DNA of 64,000 nucleotides, from positions 6,380,599-6,444,598 of the forward strand of contig OZ004595.1 in the NCBI GenBank assembly GCA_963924555.1, read 5' to 3'. Below, piece by piece: positions 34,062 through 44,981 of the stretch. Under the pieces are notes generated by a model that was given only the letters and a program-made list of their open reading frames with translations, did not search any database and was not told where the DNA came from. Within the stretch, counting starts at the first letter, position 1; each line of letters starts with the position of its first letter. The translations under genes were made by a program, and so were the position numbers. This stretch comes from Crambe crambe (taxonomy: Eukaryota > Porifera > Demospongiae > Poecilosclerida > Crambeidae).

Positions 34062-37000
34062 GAGTTCAGACCCTCAGACTACCCCCAGTCTTCCCCCACT
34101 CATCAAAATCGACCAGACCATACCCAGTAAGCAAGCCACACCCACCACTCATCCACATATTATTATGATTTCACATACACACACACACACACAGTAGTAG
34201 GTTATTCGGCTGCCATGTTGGAAAATAGCAATTCTGTTGTCAACAAAGTCAGTGAAAACAACCACATCCCCTCTGTAAGTTGCTAACTCTTTAGCAGTAG
34301 ATATACAGGGTCTCCTCCAGCCATAACAAGGCATCCAGCATCTTCCTTTGATGTTGGGGGGAGGGCATGCGGCCTGGGGAGGGCATGTGGCTTGGGGAGG
34401 GCATGCGGCCTGGGGAGGGCATGTGGCCTGGGGAGGGCATGCGGCCTGGGGAGGGCATGTGACCTGGGGAGGGCATGCGGCCTGGGGAGGGCATGTGGCC
34501 TGGGGAGGGCATGTGGCCTAGGCAGGTAAGTTGGGGAAAGTCCTAACAACTCAAACTGCATTCCAAGAGAACCCGATTATTACATCAGAGTTGCATCTAT
34601 CAAATTTCATCTACTTTCTACTGATTCTGTGATGCAGTATCAAGTGATGCAGTATCAAGTTGAAGAGATGAGCATTCTAGCTACTTTCATAAAGAATGTG
34701 TAATGTTAGGAGCTCTCCGCCCACTCACCTAGTCCGGCTCTCATCATCTTGTGTTACATTCTCACTTTCTCGTGAATGGGATATGTAATAATATAGGCCA
34801 TCACAGATAGAAAATGAACATTATATCGCATTCTTAAGTTCATCCTATCTATCTCTTTATGCATCTACAATGGTTGGAGTGTAGATATGAGCTTGTCACA
34901 TGATAGTGTCAACCAACCAGCCAATAATAGTCCTTTGCAACTCTAGTTTTCTCATGGGGATAGGTCACTGAAAGTTTGTAGGGGGGAGGCAGAGAACCAA
35001 GTGTCAAATGTGATGATTTATTGAAAATGAGGATATTTTAGCGTATGTGGGATGTTCCTTGGACTTGTGATAGTGTTACGGCATCGTTGTGTAATATGGT
35101 GTGAAGTTGTAATATTGTGTGAAGTTAGCTGAGCCTTTCTCATGTTCCAATGCTGCAATATTTAAAGAACATCATTGCAGCTAGTTTGGAGCTAGATAGT
35201 AGTTCATCAAGTCGAAAATTGCATGCTTGGCTGGAACTTTGATGTTACACGAACTTGCTTTGGAGATGTTTTCGAGTTTTGAGTGAAAAAGTTAAGGTAA
35301 AGATGTGAGTCCTCTTTAAAAACTTTCATTATGTATTGAAAAACATGCTGACAACTATTTGCTTGCACTTTCAATATGGCCTGGCAGCTGCACCAATTTA
35401 ACCAGTGATATTTTGGCACTGTTTGACCAGCATCTCCATTATATCAATGGAAGTTTATGCTTTGTGAGGGTAAATTAAGTCATCCTTTGAGGAAGCCTTA
35501 TATAATATTCTTCCTTTTCCTGTTTCAGTCTTGATAAAAACAGCTGGTCACTTCAGTTTGCTTCAGTCTGTTTCTCATAGTTAGCTAGTCAAGTGTTGTA
35601 GATATTGACTTTATCACTGCATGTAATTGCTAGACATGGTAATTAGTCAGTGTAAAGCAGGTGAAGTGCTAGCAAAGGCTAAAGGCTTGCAGGTATAGAC
35701 ACATTTAATCAATTTGTTGTTGTTTTTTGTTGAGACTGCATGGTATGGCAGGGCTTTTGGTGGGATCTGAATAGATTTTTTTCCTTTTCTAAACATTTTT
35801 GTTTCTCTTAATTGTTTTTCAGATTACAAATGGACAGAAGGTGACGATGAACTCTGACCCAGGAGTGAACCACCCACACTATCGGCCAAGTAAGTGGTGC
35901 TCGATATGGAGGGGAATAAGTCTCTAATATGGAGTTATGTAGTCTAGTAGTGGATGAGGTCTTCTGTTAATAGTCTAAGTAGCTCTGTGAGACTGGTGCA
36001 GGAAGGTGAGGTAGAAGGAGTGAATTGAGTGGGTGGCCTTTTTAGTTTGGTGGATGAAAAGCTCTTACCTTCTTCAGTATTGAGACCAAAGAGAAGAGAT
36101 TGAGAGGGGCTATATCATCTTTGGTATTAATCATGACATTAGCTTGAGTGATGCAATAGCAGCTAAAGTTTGGATAAACAATTATAGAAATTGAAAATAT
36201 GTAAAAATATTGCAGCTAATTGCATGCAAGGGCTGGACATTTGTATTGTCTTGAACACGCTATAACTTAAAAACCATCTTAGCAATTACTAAAAACTGAA
36301 GGAAACACTAATTCTCTGCATAACTGGAATATGCATTGTCTCTGTGGAAGTCTTTAAACTGTATGTAACTAGGGCCTTGCATGGACATGCAGGCTACATG
36401 CATGCTGCAGGCTGCATAGAGGGACACCTGTTATCTCTAGAGTTAAGTGACCAGGAAAAAGAAAGTCTTTCAGTTTTGATATTGTTTTCTTTTAGGGTTT
36501 GGGCAACAGACCATATTGAAACTCTTTCAATACCTTTATGTCCCTTATCCGATCTGACCAATCTGCTTGCTTTCACTCTGCATAACAGCTTATCAGCAGC
36601 TATATAGCACTAGTCAAGCATGTCTGGACTTCCTGAGGCTGACCTTCAGGCTTCCTGTTAACTGACTTGTCCTTCAGAACTTCCTTAATTTGAACTTTCA
36701 ATATGATGAACGTCCTGAACTCTGGGACTAATTACTCACTCCCTCCATATAATTTTATATTTTTCATTTTCTCTTTCTCCCTCCTCCCACCCTCCAGCCA
36801 TTATCAACTTAGTAGCTCCCCCAACCCCTCCCATTTCTCTCCACACGTCTACCCAGCTCTCACCCAGTACCCCTCTTGACCTCTCCCCCTCGATGCCACG
36901 CCCCCTGGTGGAGCCTGTGGACACGGACAGGCCCGAGAGGATGCGTGATTGGTTGGTGAGGATGATAGACAGTGGACGGTTCCCAGGACTCAAATGGCTG

Positions 37001-39112
37001 GACCAAGAGCAGATGATCTTTCGAGTTCCATGGATACATGCCAAGAAACGTGACTACAACCAGGAGAGAGACGCAGCTCTCTTTAGAGAGTGGGCCATTC
37101 ACTCAGGTATGCAGCATCAATCACATTGAAAAGATCTAACACTTGCATGATGAGAGTGAGATCAGTAATTAACTTATTGAGAATGACTTGTACGTGTGTC
37201 TTCCCTCCTTCCTCTGCAGGCAAGTATGGAGATGGCTCTGATGTCACTACATGGAAAATTAACTTTCGTTGTGCCCTCAACGGTCTCAAGGACATCATTG
37301 AAAGACGTGAACTGGAAGAACCAGATTGTCGGGTATACCAAATGCTCCCTATGTCAACCTCTGCTCGTCGGAGGAAGAGGCGTCGCCCTGGGGGCTTCTA
37401 TTCTGCCGATCCCCCTGGAGATTTCCAACCACTCCCTCTGGATAGAGATGTTAGAGCTCGCATAGAACTACCAGGAATGTCAGCCGCTTCTTCTTTCACA
37501 CCTCCAACCATCATCACTCCTACATCTGGTGGTATGTAGTGTGGGCATGATGAAATCCTTTACACTGCATGCAGCATGTAGATATACATGCATTTTCATG
37601 TAATCACATGCATGTACATACTCTGCAGGTCCTCCGCTTCAAGTAGTGCCACTGATATCTGCTGGCACGCCTCTCTCCCCTGTGGGCACGCCCCTAGGCA
37701 CTCCCATTCGTATTGTGGGCTCTCCCACTACTCCTCAAAATTCTCAGATTGGATTTATCCAGAAACTTAGGACCATTGTTCCCGCTAGTATATCCCCGGT
37801 TGTCACCAAGCACTTTGACCTGACCACAGTGGGTTCAAGGGGGAACTCGGATAGCCCCACATCTGCAATAGGGAACAACCAGGTTGAGGGATTATACTCC
37901 AGTCAACCACCAACCCCTCACACTCCTGTGAGTAATGTGATAGGTTATGTGACCAGTGCATACAGTCGGTGAAAATGAACTTTTCTCTCTGCAGATTTCA
38001 CCAGTAGCTCTAACTCATCAGTTGAGTCCAAAGGTCGTATCCCCTCCACAACATAACACCACCACATATGCTCTCCCATCCCCTCATCAGCACCACACCC
38101 ATACTGGTGAGTGACACACCCTCACTATAGATTTTAAGACCCATCGCACAAACAAGTGATTAAATATTCCTGGAAAAACTGTTGCTAGATACACTAACTA
38201 GTTTTACTTTCAATTTCTTGATGGTTGTTTATTTCTCTGTGTGTTTCCTCCAATGCATGCGCAACATTCAGCAGGTCAGACTCCCTCCATAGCCCTCCAC
38301 CCTCCTCTCCGCACTGGTCCCGTCTACTGCCCACCTCCAGAGTTCTCTTCGAGTAAGTGCCAAATTTTTATGGGTTCAAAATTTGGTGTATTTTAATGTA
38401 TAACTTCTGCCTACAGTAATAATGCAGTTATGTCACTCCTGTAGATCCCAATGCAGTGATAGTAAGAGTGCTCTATGGCTCCATCACAGTACACATGGAA
38501 GCCCTAGACTGCTCCAAGGGGGCCAGAATTTACTACGGTCCCTTGCATTGCCGAGATGTGCTGGAACCCCAAGTGGAAGAGAGGCTATTTGGTCCCCTAG
38601 AGGCGCACCAAATCTTCCTCTCCCCTCGTCACCCTGCCCCCCTGGCCAAGGAGATATTCTCCAACTTCAAGCGAGGGATAGTCCTCGAAGTGGAGGATGA
38701 GTGCTTATATGCCACTGCCCTCTGTCGGACAGTAGTATACTATGGCTCTTCTCCCGTCAAATACTCCAACACACTCAACAAAGAGAAACGGACTAAAATC
38801 TTCAACTACGCTCATCGATTCACCCCTTCTCTCAAGTACCTTGCAGATGGGCATGGGCAACCTCCTAAACCTTACGTTGTCTTCTCTCTCGGTCAGCCAT
38901 GGGGTTCTGACCGTCCACTCTCAAAGAATTTGGTGACAGTTGTGGTGACTCATTGCAAGGCACTAAATGATCTCAAAGTACGAAACATTCCCATTCACGA
39001 CGAGCTATTGTTTGAAGCTCAAGAAGCAAGGGACATTCGTATCATAGCCCCTACACAAGAAGACATGGAAGCAGAGGAATTCCTCAATCCAAAAGGAGAC
39101 ACTCCTATGTAA
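28832..39112 (+). CDS. Interferon regulatory factor (DBD plus IAD)
   Basis: Proposed exons: 28832-28885, 29425-29475, 34063-34126, 36798-37106, 37220-37531, 37629-37927, 37995-38106, 38272-38352 and 38445-39112, 649 residues. Exons 36798-37531 encode the IRF DNA-binding domain with its tryptophan cluster (RMRDWLVRMIDSG, PGLKWLDQEQMIFRVPW, ALFREWAIHSGKY, TWKINFRCALN, VYQMLP). A Pro/Ser/Thr linker follows. The last exon encodes the IRF association (SMAD/FHA-like) domain (VRVLYGSI, GPLHCRDV, YYGSSPVKYSNTLNKEKRTK, FSLGQPWG). The N-terminal exons are less sure; a 13-nt microexon (29098-29110) may be included. Exon 35823-35889 can replace 34063-34126. It is a transcription factor; interferon itself is not expected outside vertebrates, so the role is unknown. 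The orthology group is not resolved. Confidence 0.88.
30321..30553. repeat. 24-bp minisatellite, about 10 units, IRF intron
   Basis: Units of the form CTGGTCTGTGACATGCCGGG plus ATAC repeat head to tail without spacers, nine good and one degenerate. Because 24 is a multiple of three, all frames stay open and generate spurious ORFs. Confidence 0.95.
34017..34058. repeat. (CT)n tract at an IRF splice acceptor
   Basis: About 20 CT units end at CGTAG, the acceptor of exon 34063-34126. It serves as an unusually long polypyrimidine tract. Confidence 0.9.
34356..34519. repeat. 18-bp minisatellite, about 9 units, IRF intron
   Basis: Unit GGGGAGGGCATGCGGCCT. Early copies alternate between GCATGCGG and GCATGTGG, so a 36-bp higher-order unit is visible. 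It is not coding. Confidence 0.93.
35823..35889 (+). other. Possible alternative IRF exon
   Basis: Bordered by tttttcag and a GTAAGT donor, 67 nt (3n+1). It is open in the frame that joins both exon 29425-29475 and exon 36798-37106. It contains an in-frame ATG (MNSDPGVN) and could also act as an alternative first exon. It cannot be joined after exon 34063-34126 without a stop. Confidence 0.5.
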
Positions 39113-39443
39113 CATCTCTTTCTTTCTCTCTTTTCTCTTTCAGTTACTACACCACCACCAGCGATGTATTAGATGGTTATTTCCTGTGATCTCACCTCTC
39201 CTCCTGTGTACCTGCCCATTTGTTCCCCTCGCTCATCACTTGATCAGACCACACCCCTCGTCTGATTTTTGGGTTGTAATTACACTGAATTCATGTATCG
39301 TTTCTACTCCATTTATTTTTATAATTACATCACGACTAGCAACTACTTGTTTTGTATAATTTTATATGTAACTGTTGCAGTATAATTCTTTTGACCTGAA
39401 GTTTGAACAGTTAAGACATTAGAACTTTCGAGTTTGTGACACT

Positions 39444-39740
39444 TTATTTGAGTGCTCTCCTCTTAAAGCGCATTCTCTTCCTCCACTTGCGATACTTGTG
39501 CTTCTTCATCTTTTTGTGCCTCTTTTTAAGAACACTACTACATTCCTTTGCCATCTGCCTCGGTTCATGTTCAAGAGAGAGATTGTTTTTAGATCCAACA
39601 TGACAAGGTAGTGGTATAGGTGCATCCAAGATCAGGGCCTGGGGGTGATGACATCTCCAAGGCCATCTAATGCTGCATGTGATGGAGACTGGGTTGTTGC
39701 CAAGGGTGTATGGGAGGTGAGATGATAGTTCTGTAGACAT
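39444..39740 (-). CDS. AURKAIP1: Mitochondrial small ribosomal subunit protein mS38 (AURKAIP1)
   Basis: The C-terminus SSVLKKRHKKMKKHKYRKWR is the signature of the mS38/Cox24 (DUF1713) domain, a very basic helix that binds mitoribosomal RNA. The stop is at 39444-39446. Starting at 39740 gives 98 residues. The frame stays open to 39896, and a splice-acceptor-like cttag lies just upstream of the chosen start, so a longer N-terminus or another exon with the targeting sequence is possible. It is convergent with IRF; the tRNA gene lies upstream on the same strand. Confidence 0.8.
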   Translation of the reverse strand: MSTELSSHLPYTLGNNPVSITCSIRWPWRCHHPQALILDAPIPLPCHVGSKNNLSLEHEPRQMAKECSSVLKKRHKKMKKHKYRKWRKRMRFKRRALK

Positions 39741-39952
39741 GGTCGTCGCTCCATGGTAGCCTAAGCATAGAAATTGGTCATTTCTTTTTTCATGACTGGA
39801 TTGCTGGATACTCCTGCTGATCTTCAAAAAAATGGCCCTTGAAGAAAAGGTAAACGTTTGGCAAGTTAATATGAATCTTGACATGGATATCACCACATGT
39901 AGAAAGAAACTCTATATGAAGCACATCAATGAAAAAGAAGGGAAAAAAAAAA

Positions 39953-40026
39953 CATCCCGGGTGGGACTCGAACCCACAACCTTTGAATTAGAAGTCCAAT
40001 GCGCTAATCCATTGCGCCACCGGGAC
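39953..40026 (-). tRNA. tRNA-Arg (anticodon UCU)
   Basis: The 74-nt cloverleaf read on the minus strand has a 7-bp acceptor stem (GTCCCGG / CCGGGAT, first pair G-U), D-arm GCGC...GCGC, anticodon stem-loop TTGGA-CTTCTAA-TTCAA and T-arm GTGGG-TTCGAGT-CCCAC. The B-box GGTTCGAGTCC-like sequence is present. No intron, unlike many vertebrate UCU genes. CCA is not encoded. Confidence 0.95.
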
Positions 40027-40377
40027 AGCACACCACCACTTCCAAAAATTAAATTTTTATGGTGCACGACGCGGCCGCGGCCGGGTAGCGAAGCACGAGA
40101 CTCTTGCGCATGCGCAACTCAGCACACACATTGCATGAACCGCACGCAACTGACTGCTGATTGATCAGTATAAAGTACGTTGGGGGCAGCCATACTGCCA
40201 CCAAATCTTCGAGGAGACATTGCTGTTGGTACTGCTAAGTCTTATTAAGGTTTGTTGCTTTAGCATACTCAGCTCAGAGGCCAGGGAGACTAGGACGCAA
40301 TCGTGTATCTATACTTGGCCCTAAAAGCAGTGACCATGTGACACGATCATACATGTGCATTACTTTGATTCAAGGTT
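40027..40377 (+). promoter_or_regulatory. eIF5A promoter and 5' untranslated region
   Basis: TGCGCATGCGCA (NRF-1 type) lies at 40105-40116 and a TATA box (TATAAAG) at 40169-40175. A likely noncoding first exon ends at the donor AAG|GTTTGT near 40250, and an acceptor TTCAAG precedes GTTATGG at the start codon. Confidence 0.55.
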
Positions 40378-40977
40378 ATGGCGGAGGAGGAATATTCTGC
40401 TGGTGATTCTGGGGCTTCTAACACTTATCCTGCCCAGTGCTCTTCTCTTCGCAAAGGTGGACATGTATTGATCAAGGGCCGACCTTGCAAGATTGTTGAG
40501 ATGTCCACCTCCAAGACCGGCAAGCATGGACATGCCAAAGTCCATCTTGTGGCTCTTGATATCTTCACAGGAAAGAAATATGAAGACATTTGTCCTTCTA
40601 CTCACAATATGAACGTCCCTCATGTTAAAAGGACTGATTTACAGGTAGAACCAGCACTAAATGACACACCCATTTTCTCCTTCCCCCTTGGAGTGATTGA
40701 TTGGAAGCAGAAAGTTTAGCTGCATGGTGATTTTGAGCATTTCCCCCATGTGTTGATGCACATAATGTTTCTCCCTTTCCAGTTGGTGGACATTAATGAA
40801 GGCTTTCTCTCTCTGATGGCAGATGATGGAGATGTCAGAGATGATATAAGACTTCCAGACAATGAGGTTGGCAAGGAGATTAATACCAAGTTTGAAGGAG
40901 GTGACCAATTATTGGTGACCATCCTTTCTGCAATGGATGAAGAACGTGCCATTGCTGTAAAGAATATGCCCAAATGA
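40378..40977 (+). CDS. EIF5A: Translation factor eIF5A
   Basis: Two exons, 40378-40644 and 40783-40977, 153 residues. The hypusine loop [12 protein letters not shown] is intact around residue 50; the Lys in KTGKHG is the one modified by deoxyhypusine synthase in all known eIF5A. The rest is the SH3-like and OB domains ([28 protein letters not shown]). It promotes peptide-bond formation at polyproline and termination. Convergent with the selenoprotein gene that follows. A decayed copy of its 3' half is at 42568-42935. Confidence 0.97.
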
Positions 40978-41224
40978 TTGGCTGTCAAGCAGGGAAAAAA
41001 GGCTTGGTTAGCTCTTCAGCTATTGTAGTATAAGACTTTTAGTCCTTTATAATTTTCTTCCAAAATTTCATGTCTTATAATAACCTTAGTTTGTGCAAAT
41101 GGTATCATGGGGGGGGGAGGATGGTGATAAAAGGCTTATATTTTGTGTGTGTTTGTAATTCTTTTTGTATATCACATTCTTCATTATTAATTTGTTGGAG
41201 ATTGAAATTTTGTATGTACAAAAA

Positions 41225-41300
41225 CGATAAACCAGCCTCAGTCGGCACTGCTGTCCATAAAAGGAATTTTAGCAGTGTGACATCATAAAGCTACTTTTGC
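41225..41300 (-). promoter_or_regulatory. SECIS element of selenoprotein U gene
   Basis: Read on the minus strand: the ATGA core at 41283-41286, then GTCACACTGCT pairing with AGCAGTGCCGAC (10 base pairs with one A-C mismatch and one bulge), an apical loop beginning AAAA, a possible mini-helix TCC/GGA (type II form), and the 3' core TGA at 41238-41240. Spacing between core and apical A-run is 12 nt, as in known animal SECIS. It lies about 250 nt downstream of the stop codon at 41536, in the expected 3' untranslated region. Confidence 0.82.
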
Positions 41301-41354
41301 ACCTAACACAGTTTAAAATGGATATGGCATGGGATGAACAAAGTGTTAAATGTT

Positions 41355-41400
41355 TAGCCTCGTACCCAGGCCCAAAAAAGCGGGCCTGGGTACGAGGCTA
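41355..41400. mobile_element. 46-bp palindromic MITE in selenoprotein 3' UTR
   Basis: Ends TAGCCTCGTACCCAGGCCC and its reverse complement with only a few bases between; the same termini as the 639-bp element at 25029-25667. Flanks are TGTTAAATGTT and TGTTAATGTT, a 10-bp duplication with one extra A. The paralogous copy at about 43170 has the unoccupied sequence, proving insertion. Confidence 0.9.
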
Positions 41401-41535
41401 TGTTAATGTTTAAATGGCACAAGTTTCACCACATTCTGGTTCCTTTTCCAACTCTTTCTGGCGCTCTGATAGTCCAGGGCTGCATATATCACACAAGTTT
41501 TTTGATTAGTACAAGTAGCACACAATATTCACAGC

Positions 41536-42215
41536 TTACTCAGGAGGTTTGATTTCTGTAACTCCAAGGACTTTCAAGATTTCATCATTAGGAACATGAT
41601 CACCAGGAACTTCCTCACGATGATTCAGTAGGACCCTCACTCCTCCTTTAGAGACAATCAGAAGTCCGCCATTCTGGAGTGCATCTCCTGATAAGTTTCC
41701 TGGAATATTGCGCCTTTTTCCTTCTGCAAGACTAGCCCGGGAAATCTGAGAGAAAAGTGCCTTAAAAACAGTGATCCAGTTGAATCTCCTATAGCCAAGA
41801 TCCTGGTAAGTTTTCTTTCCTTCATCGATATAAACCTCTACAGTAAGCAAGCAATAAAAAACTTCTCCCCTGAATGTTAAGCAACTACCTCCATCAAAGA
41901 ATTTTGCCTCCACAAATTGATCAGCCCCCAGTTGCTCTAGCCCTACAGCAACCATATTGATCCCATTGGCATCCATTGTCGCCCGGAGAAGGCTCAACTT
42001 AATGGCCCCCAGGCGACATAACTGTCATCCAAAACGACGCATAAAGTAGACCACTGCCGGCCGGTCTTCCCAAAATGTTTTCAGGGCCACTGTCTGGAAA
42101 GGGAAGAGAAATCATGGAATCAAACAAAACTGGATGGGCATCATCTCACCTTTTTTGTTTTCACATTAGTTTCCTGATTTTCACCAATTTTTAATAAAAT
42201 ACTGTCATCACCCAT
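41536..42215 (-). CDS. Selenoprotein U, PRXL2B type, with in-frame UGA (Sec)
   Basis: Three minus-strand exons, 42150-42215, 41889-42093 and 41536-41837, 190 residues if the TGA at 42025-42027 is read as selenocysteine (residue 45). The redox motif is RRFG-U-QLC-R where human PRXL2B has RRFGCVVCR, i.e. UxxC in place of CxxC. Further matches to PRXL2B as recalled: EVYIDEGKKTYQDLGYRRFN, IPGNLSGDALQNGGLLIVSK and VPGDHVPNDEILKVLGV. PRXL2B is a thioredoxin-fold prostamide/prostaglandin-F synthase; the related SelU family contains Sec in fish and some other animals. Intron 2 is 51 bp and has no in-frame stop. A longer N-terminus is open to 42446. A SECIS lies downstream. Confidence 0.88.
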
Positions 42216-42567
42216 GGCACTTGAAACTATGCTTGAATGGATCCACTTAGACTGGAAATGGTAAGGCACTCGAAAAAAGTTGTTCGCGAAGGCTGGAAGA
42301 ACACTAGCTAATCTCTTTCTGTTCAGCAGGAACCTCACTAGCATAACACACACCGAGAACCGTTGCCAAAAAATTAGACACCTATAAGCTTTTATGAGGT
42401 TTCTTGTCAGTCGACTGAGCATGAGCAGTGCTGTTGCTAGCCCCACCCACCCACTGCTGATTCAGCGCATACTTACTTCGCGCAAAAGCTAGCTGGACGT
42501 ACGTACGTGCGCATGAAGTAGTCTCGCGTAGCCGACCCTTACCAACCGCGAGACTAGACACTTTGAC

Positions 42568-42935
42568 CTTGTGGCTCTGGAAAGAAATTATGTCCTTCCA
42601 CTCACAATGGTTATGGATGTCCTCATGTTGGACTGATTTACGAGTAGAACCAGATAGATCATTCCAATTTTCCTTGGTGGAGGAGGGGAGTGGTTGGAAG
42701 CAGAAAGTTTAATAGTTGTATGGTGATTTTGAGCATCTTTACCATGTATTAATGTGCGACGGCTTTCTCTCTCTGATGGTAGATGATGGAGATATCAGAG
42801 ATGATATATGACTTCCAGACGATGACCTTGGTAAGGAAATTAATGCCAAGTTTGAAGGAGGTGACCAATTATTGGTGACCAGCCTTTCTTCCTTTCTGCA
42901 ATGGAATAACATGCCACTGCTGTAAACAAATGATT
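42568..42935 (+). pseudogene. Decayed copy of eIF5A 3' half
   Basis: Matches the end of eIF5A exon 1, the intron and exon 2. The splice donor CAG|GTAG is changed to CGAGTAG, and exon 2 carries a TGA at 42809-42811 where the gene has an Arg codon, plus further changes near the C-terminus. The intron is retained, so it arose by DNA duplication, not reverse transcription. Confidence 0.9.
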
Positions 42936-43029
42936 GGCTAGGAAAAAAGGTCTTCAACTATATGTATTGTAGTAGATATAATGTCTGTTTTCTTTTAATA
43001 ATGCGATGATGATAATGTATTATGACATT

Positions 43030-43925
43030 CTTCATTTGTTGGTTGTACAAAAATGATAAACCAGCCTCAGTCAGCACTGACAACTTTAGCAGTGTGACAT
43101 CATAGAACTATTTTTGCACCAAACACAGAACACAGGGTTGAAATGGATATGGTATGGGATAAACAAAGTGTTAATGTTTAAATGGCACAAGTTTCACCAC
43201 ATTCTGGTTCTCACACAAGTTCTTACAAGAAGCACACAATATTCACAGCTTACTCAGGAGGTTAACTCCAAGATTTTATCACCAGGAACATGATCACCAG
43301 GAACTTCCTCACGATGATTCTCACTCCTTTAGAGATAATCAGAAGTCCATCTCCTGATAAGTTTCCTGGAATATTACGCCTTTTTACTTCTGCATGACCA
43401 GCCCGGGAAATCTGAGATAAAATTGCCTTAAGAATGGGGAGATCCAGTTGAATCTCCTATAGCCAAGATCCTGGTAAGTTTTCTTTCCTTCATCGATATA
43501 AACCTCTATAGTAAGCAAGCAAGTAAAAAACTTCTGAAGAACTGCCAAGTTTGGGGAAAGGTATTAATTAAGCTACCTCCATCAAAGAATTTTGCCTCCA
43601 CAAATTGATCAGCCCCTAGTTGCTCTAGCCCTACAGCAACCATATTGATCCCATTGGCATCCATTGTTGCCCAGAGAAGGCTCAACTTAATGGCCCCCAG
43701 GCGACAAAGCTGTCATCCAAAACAACGCATAAAGTAGATCACTGCTGGCCGGTCTTCCCAAAATGTTTTCAGGGCTACCGTCTGGAAGGGGAGGAGAAAT
43801 CAGGTGATTCAAACAAAATTAGATGGGTATTCATCTCACCTTTTTTTTCCTGATTTTCATCAATTGTTACTAAAATACTGTCATCACCCATGGCACTTGA
43901 AATTCGATAGTGAAGGCTGGAAGAA
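43030..43925 (-). pseudogene. Decayed copy of selenoprotein U gene
   Basis: A tandem copy of the selenoprotein gene. The Sec TGA is still present (43713-43715) in FG-U-QLCR context, but exon 3 has a +2 frameshift near 43435 and several deletions, including part of the NLSGD-GGLL motif region. The SECIS copy near 43060-43110 keeps ATGA and the lower helix but has lost about 12 nt of the apical loop. Its intron 2 is longer and contains stops, which confirms that the 51-bp segment in the intact gene is an intron. Confidence 0.85.
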
Positions 43926-44133
43926 TACTAGATTATTTCCTTCTGCCCGGTAGGATCCTCACTAGTAGTCCGGGTCCCCCCGCTAGCATAACACACACTC
44001 AAAACCATACCATTGCCAAAAATTAATAGTGTGTAGCTAGCCCCACCCCTCACTGCTGATTCAGCATAACCGCGTGATCGACCTTTGGACCTATTAAAGG
44101 GCTTGGACTATAAAAGGAAAGAAGTGTTTGTGA

Positions 44134-44981
<848 letters not shown>

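Noticed and set aside
39832..40164. Plus-strand reading frame with RVGLEPTTFELEVQCANPLRHRD
   Set aside because: It is the antisense translation of the tRNA-Arg gene, a well-known artefact.
41892..41997. Continuous 153-codon frame through the selenoprotein exon 2/3 junction
   Set aside because: The 51-bp segment has GT-AG borders, breaks homology with PRXL2B, and its paralogous copy carries stops, so it is an intron.
42025..42027. In-frame TGA as evidence that the PRXL2B-like gene is a pseudogene
   Set aside because: The stop falls exactly on the redox Cys position, the rest of the frame and splice sites are intact, and a SECIS follows, so Sec decoding is the better reading.
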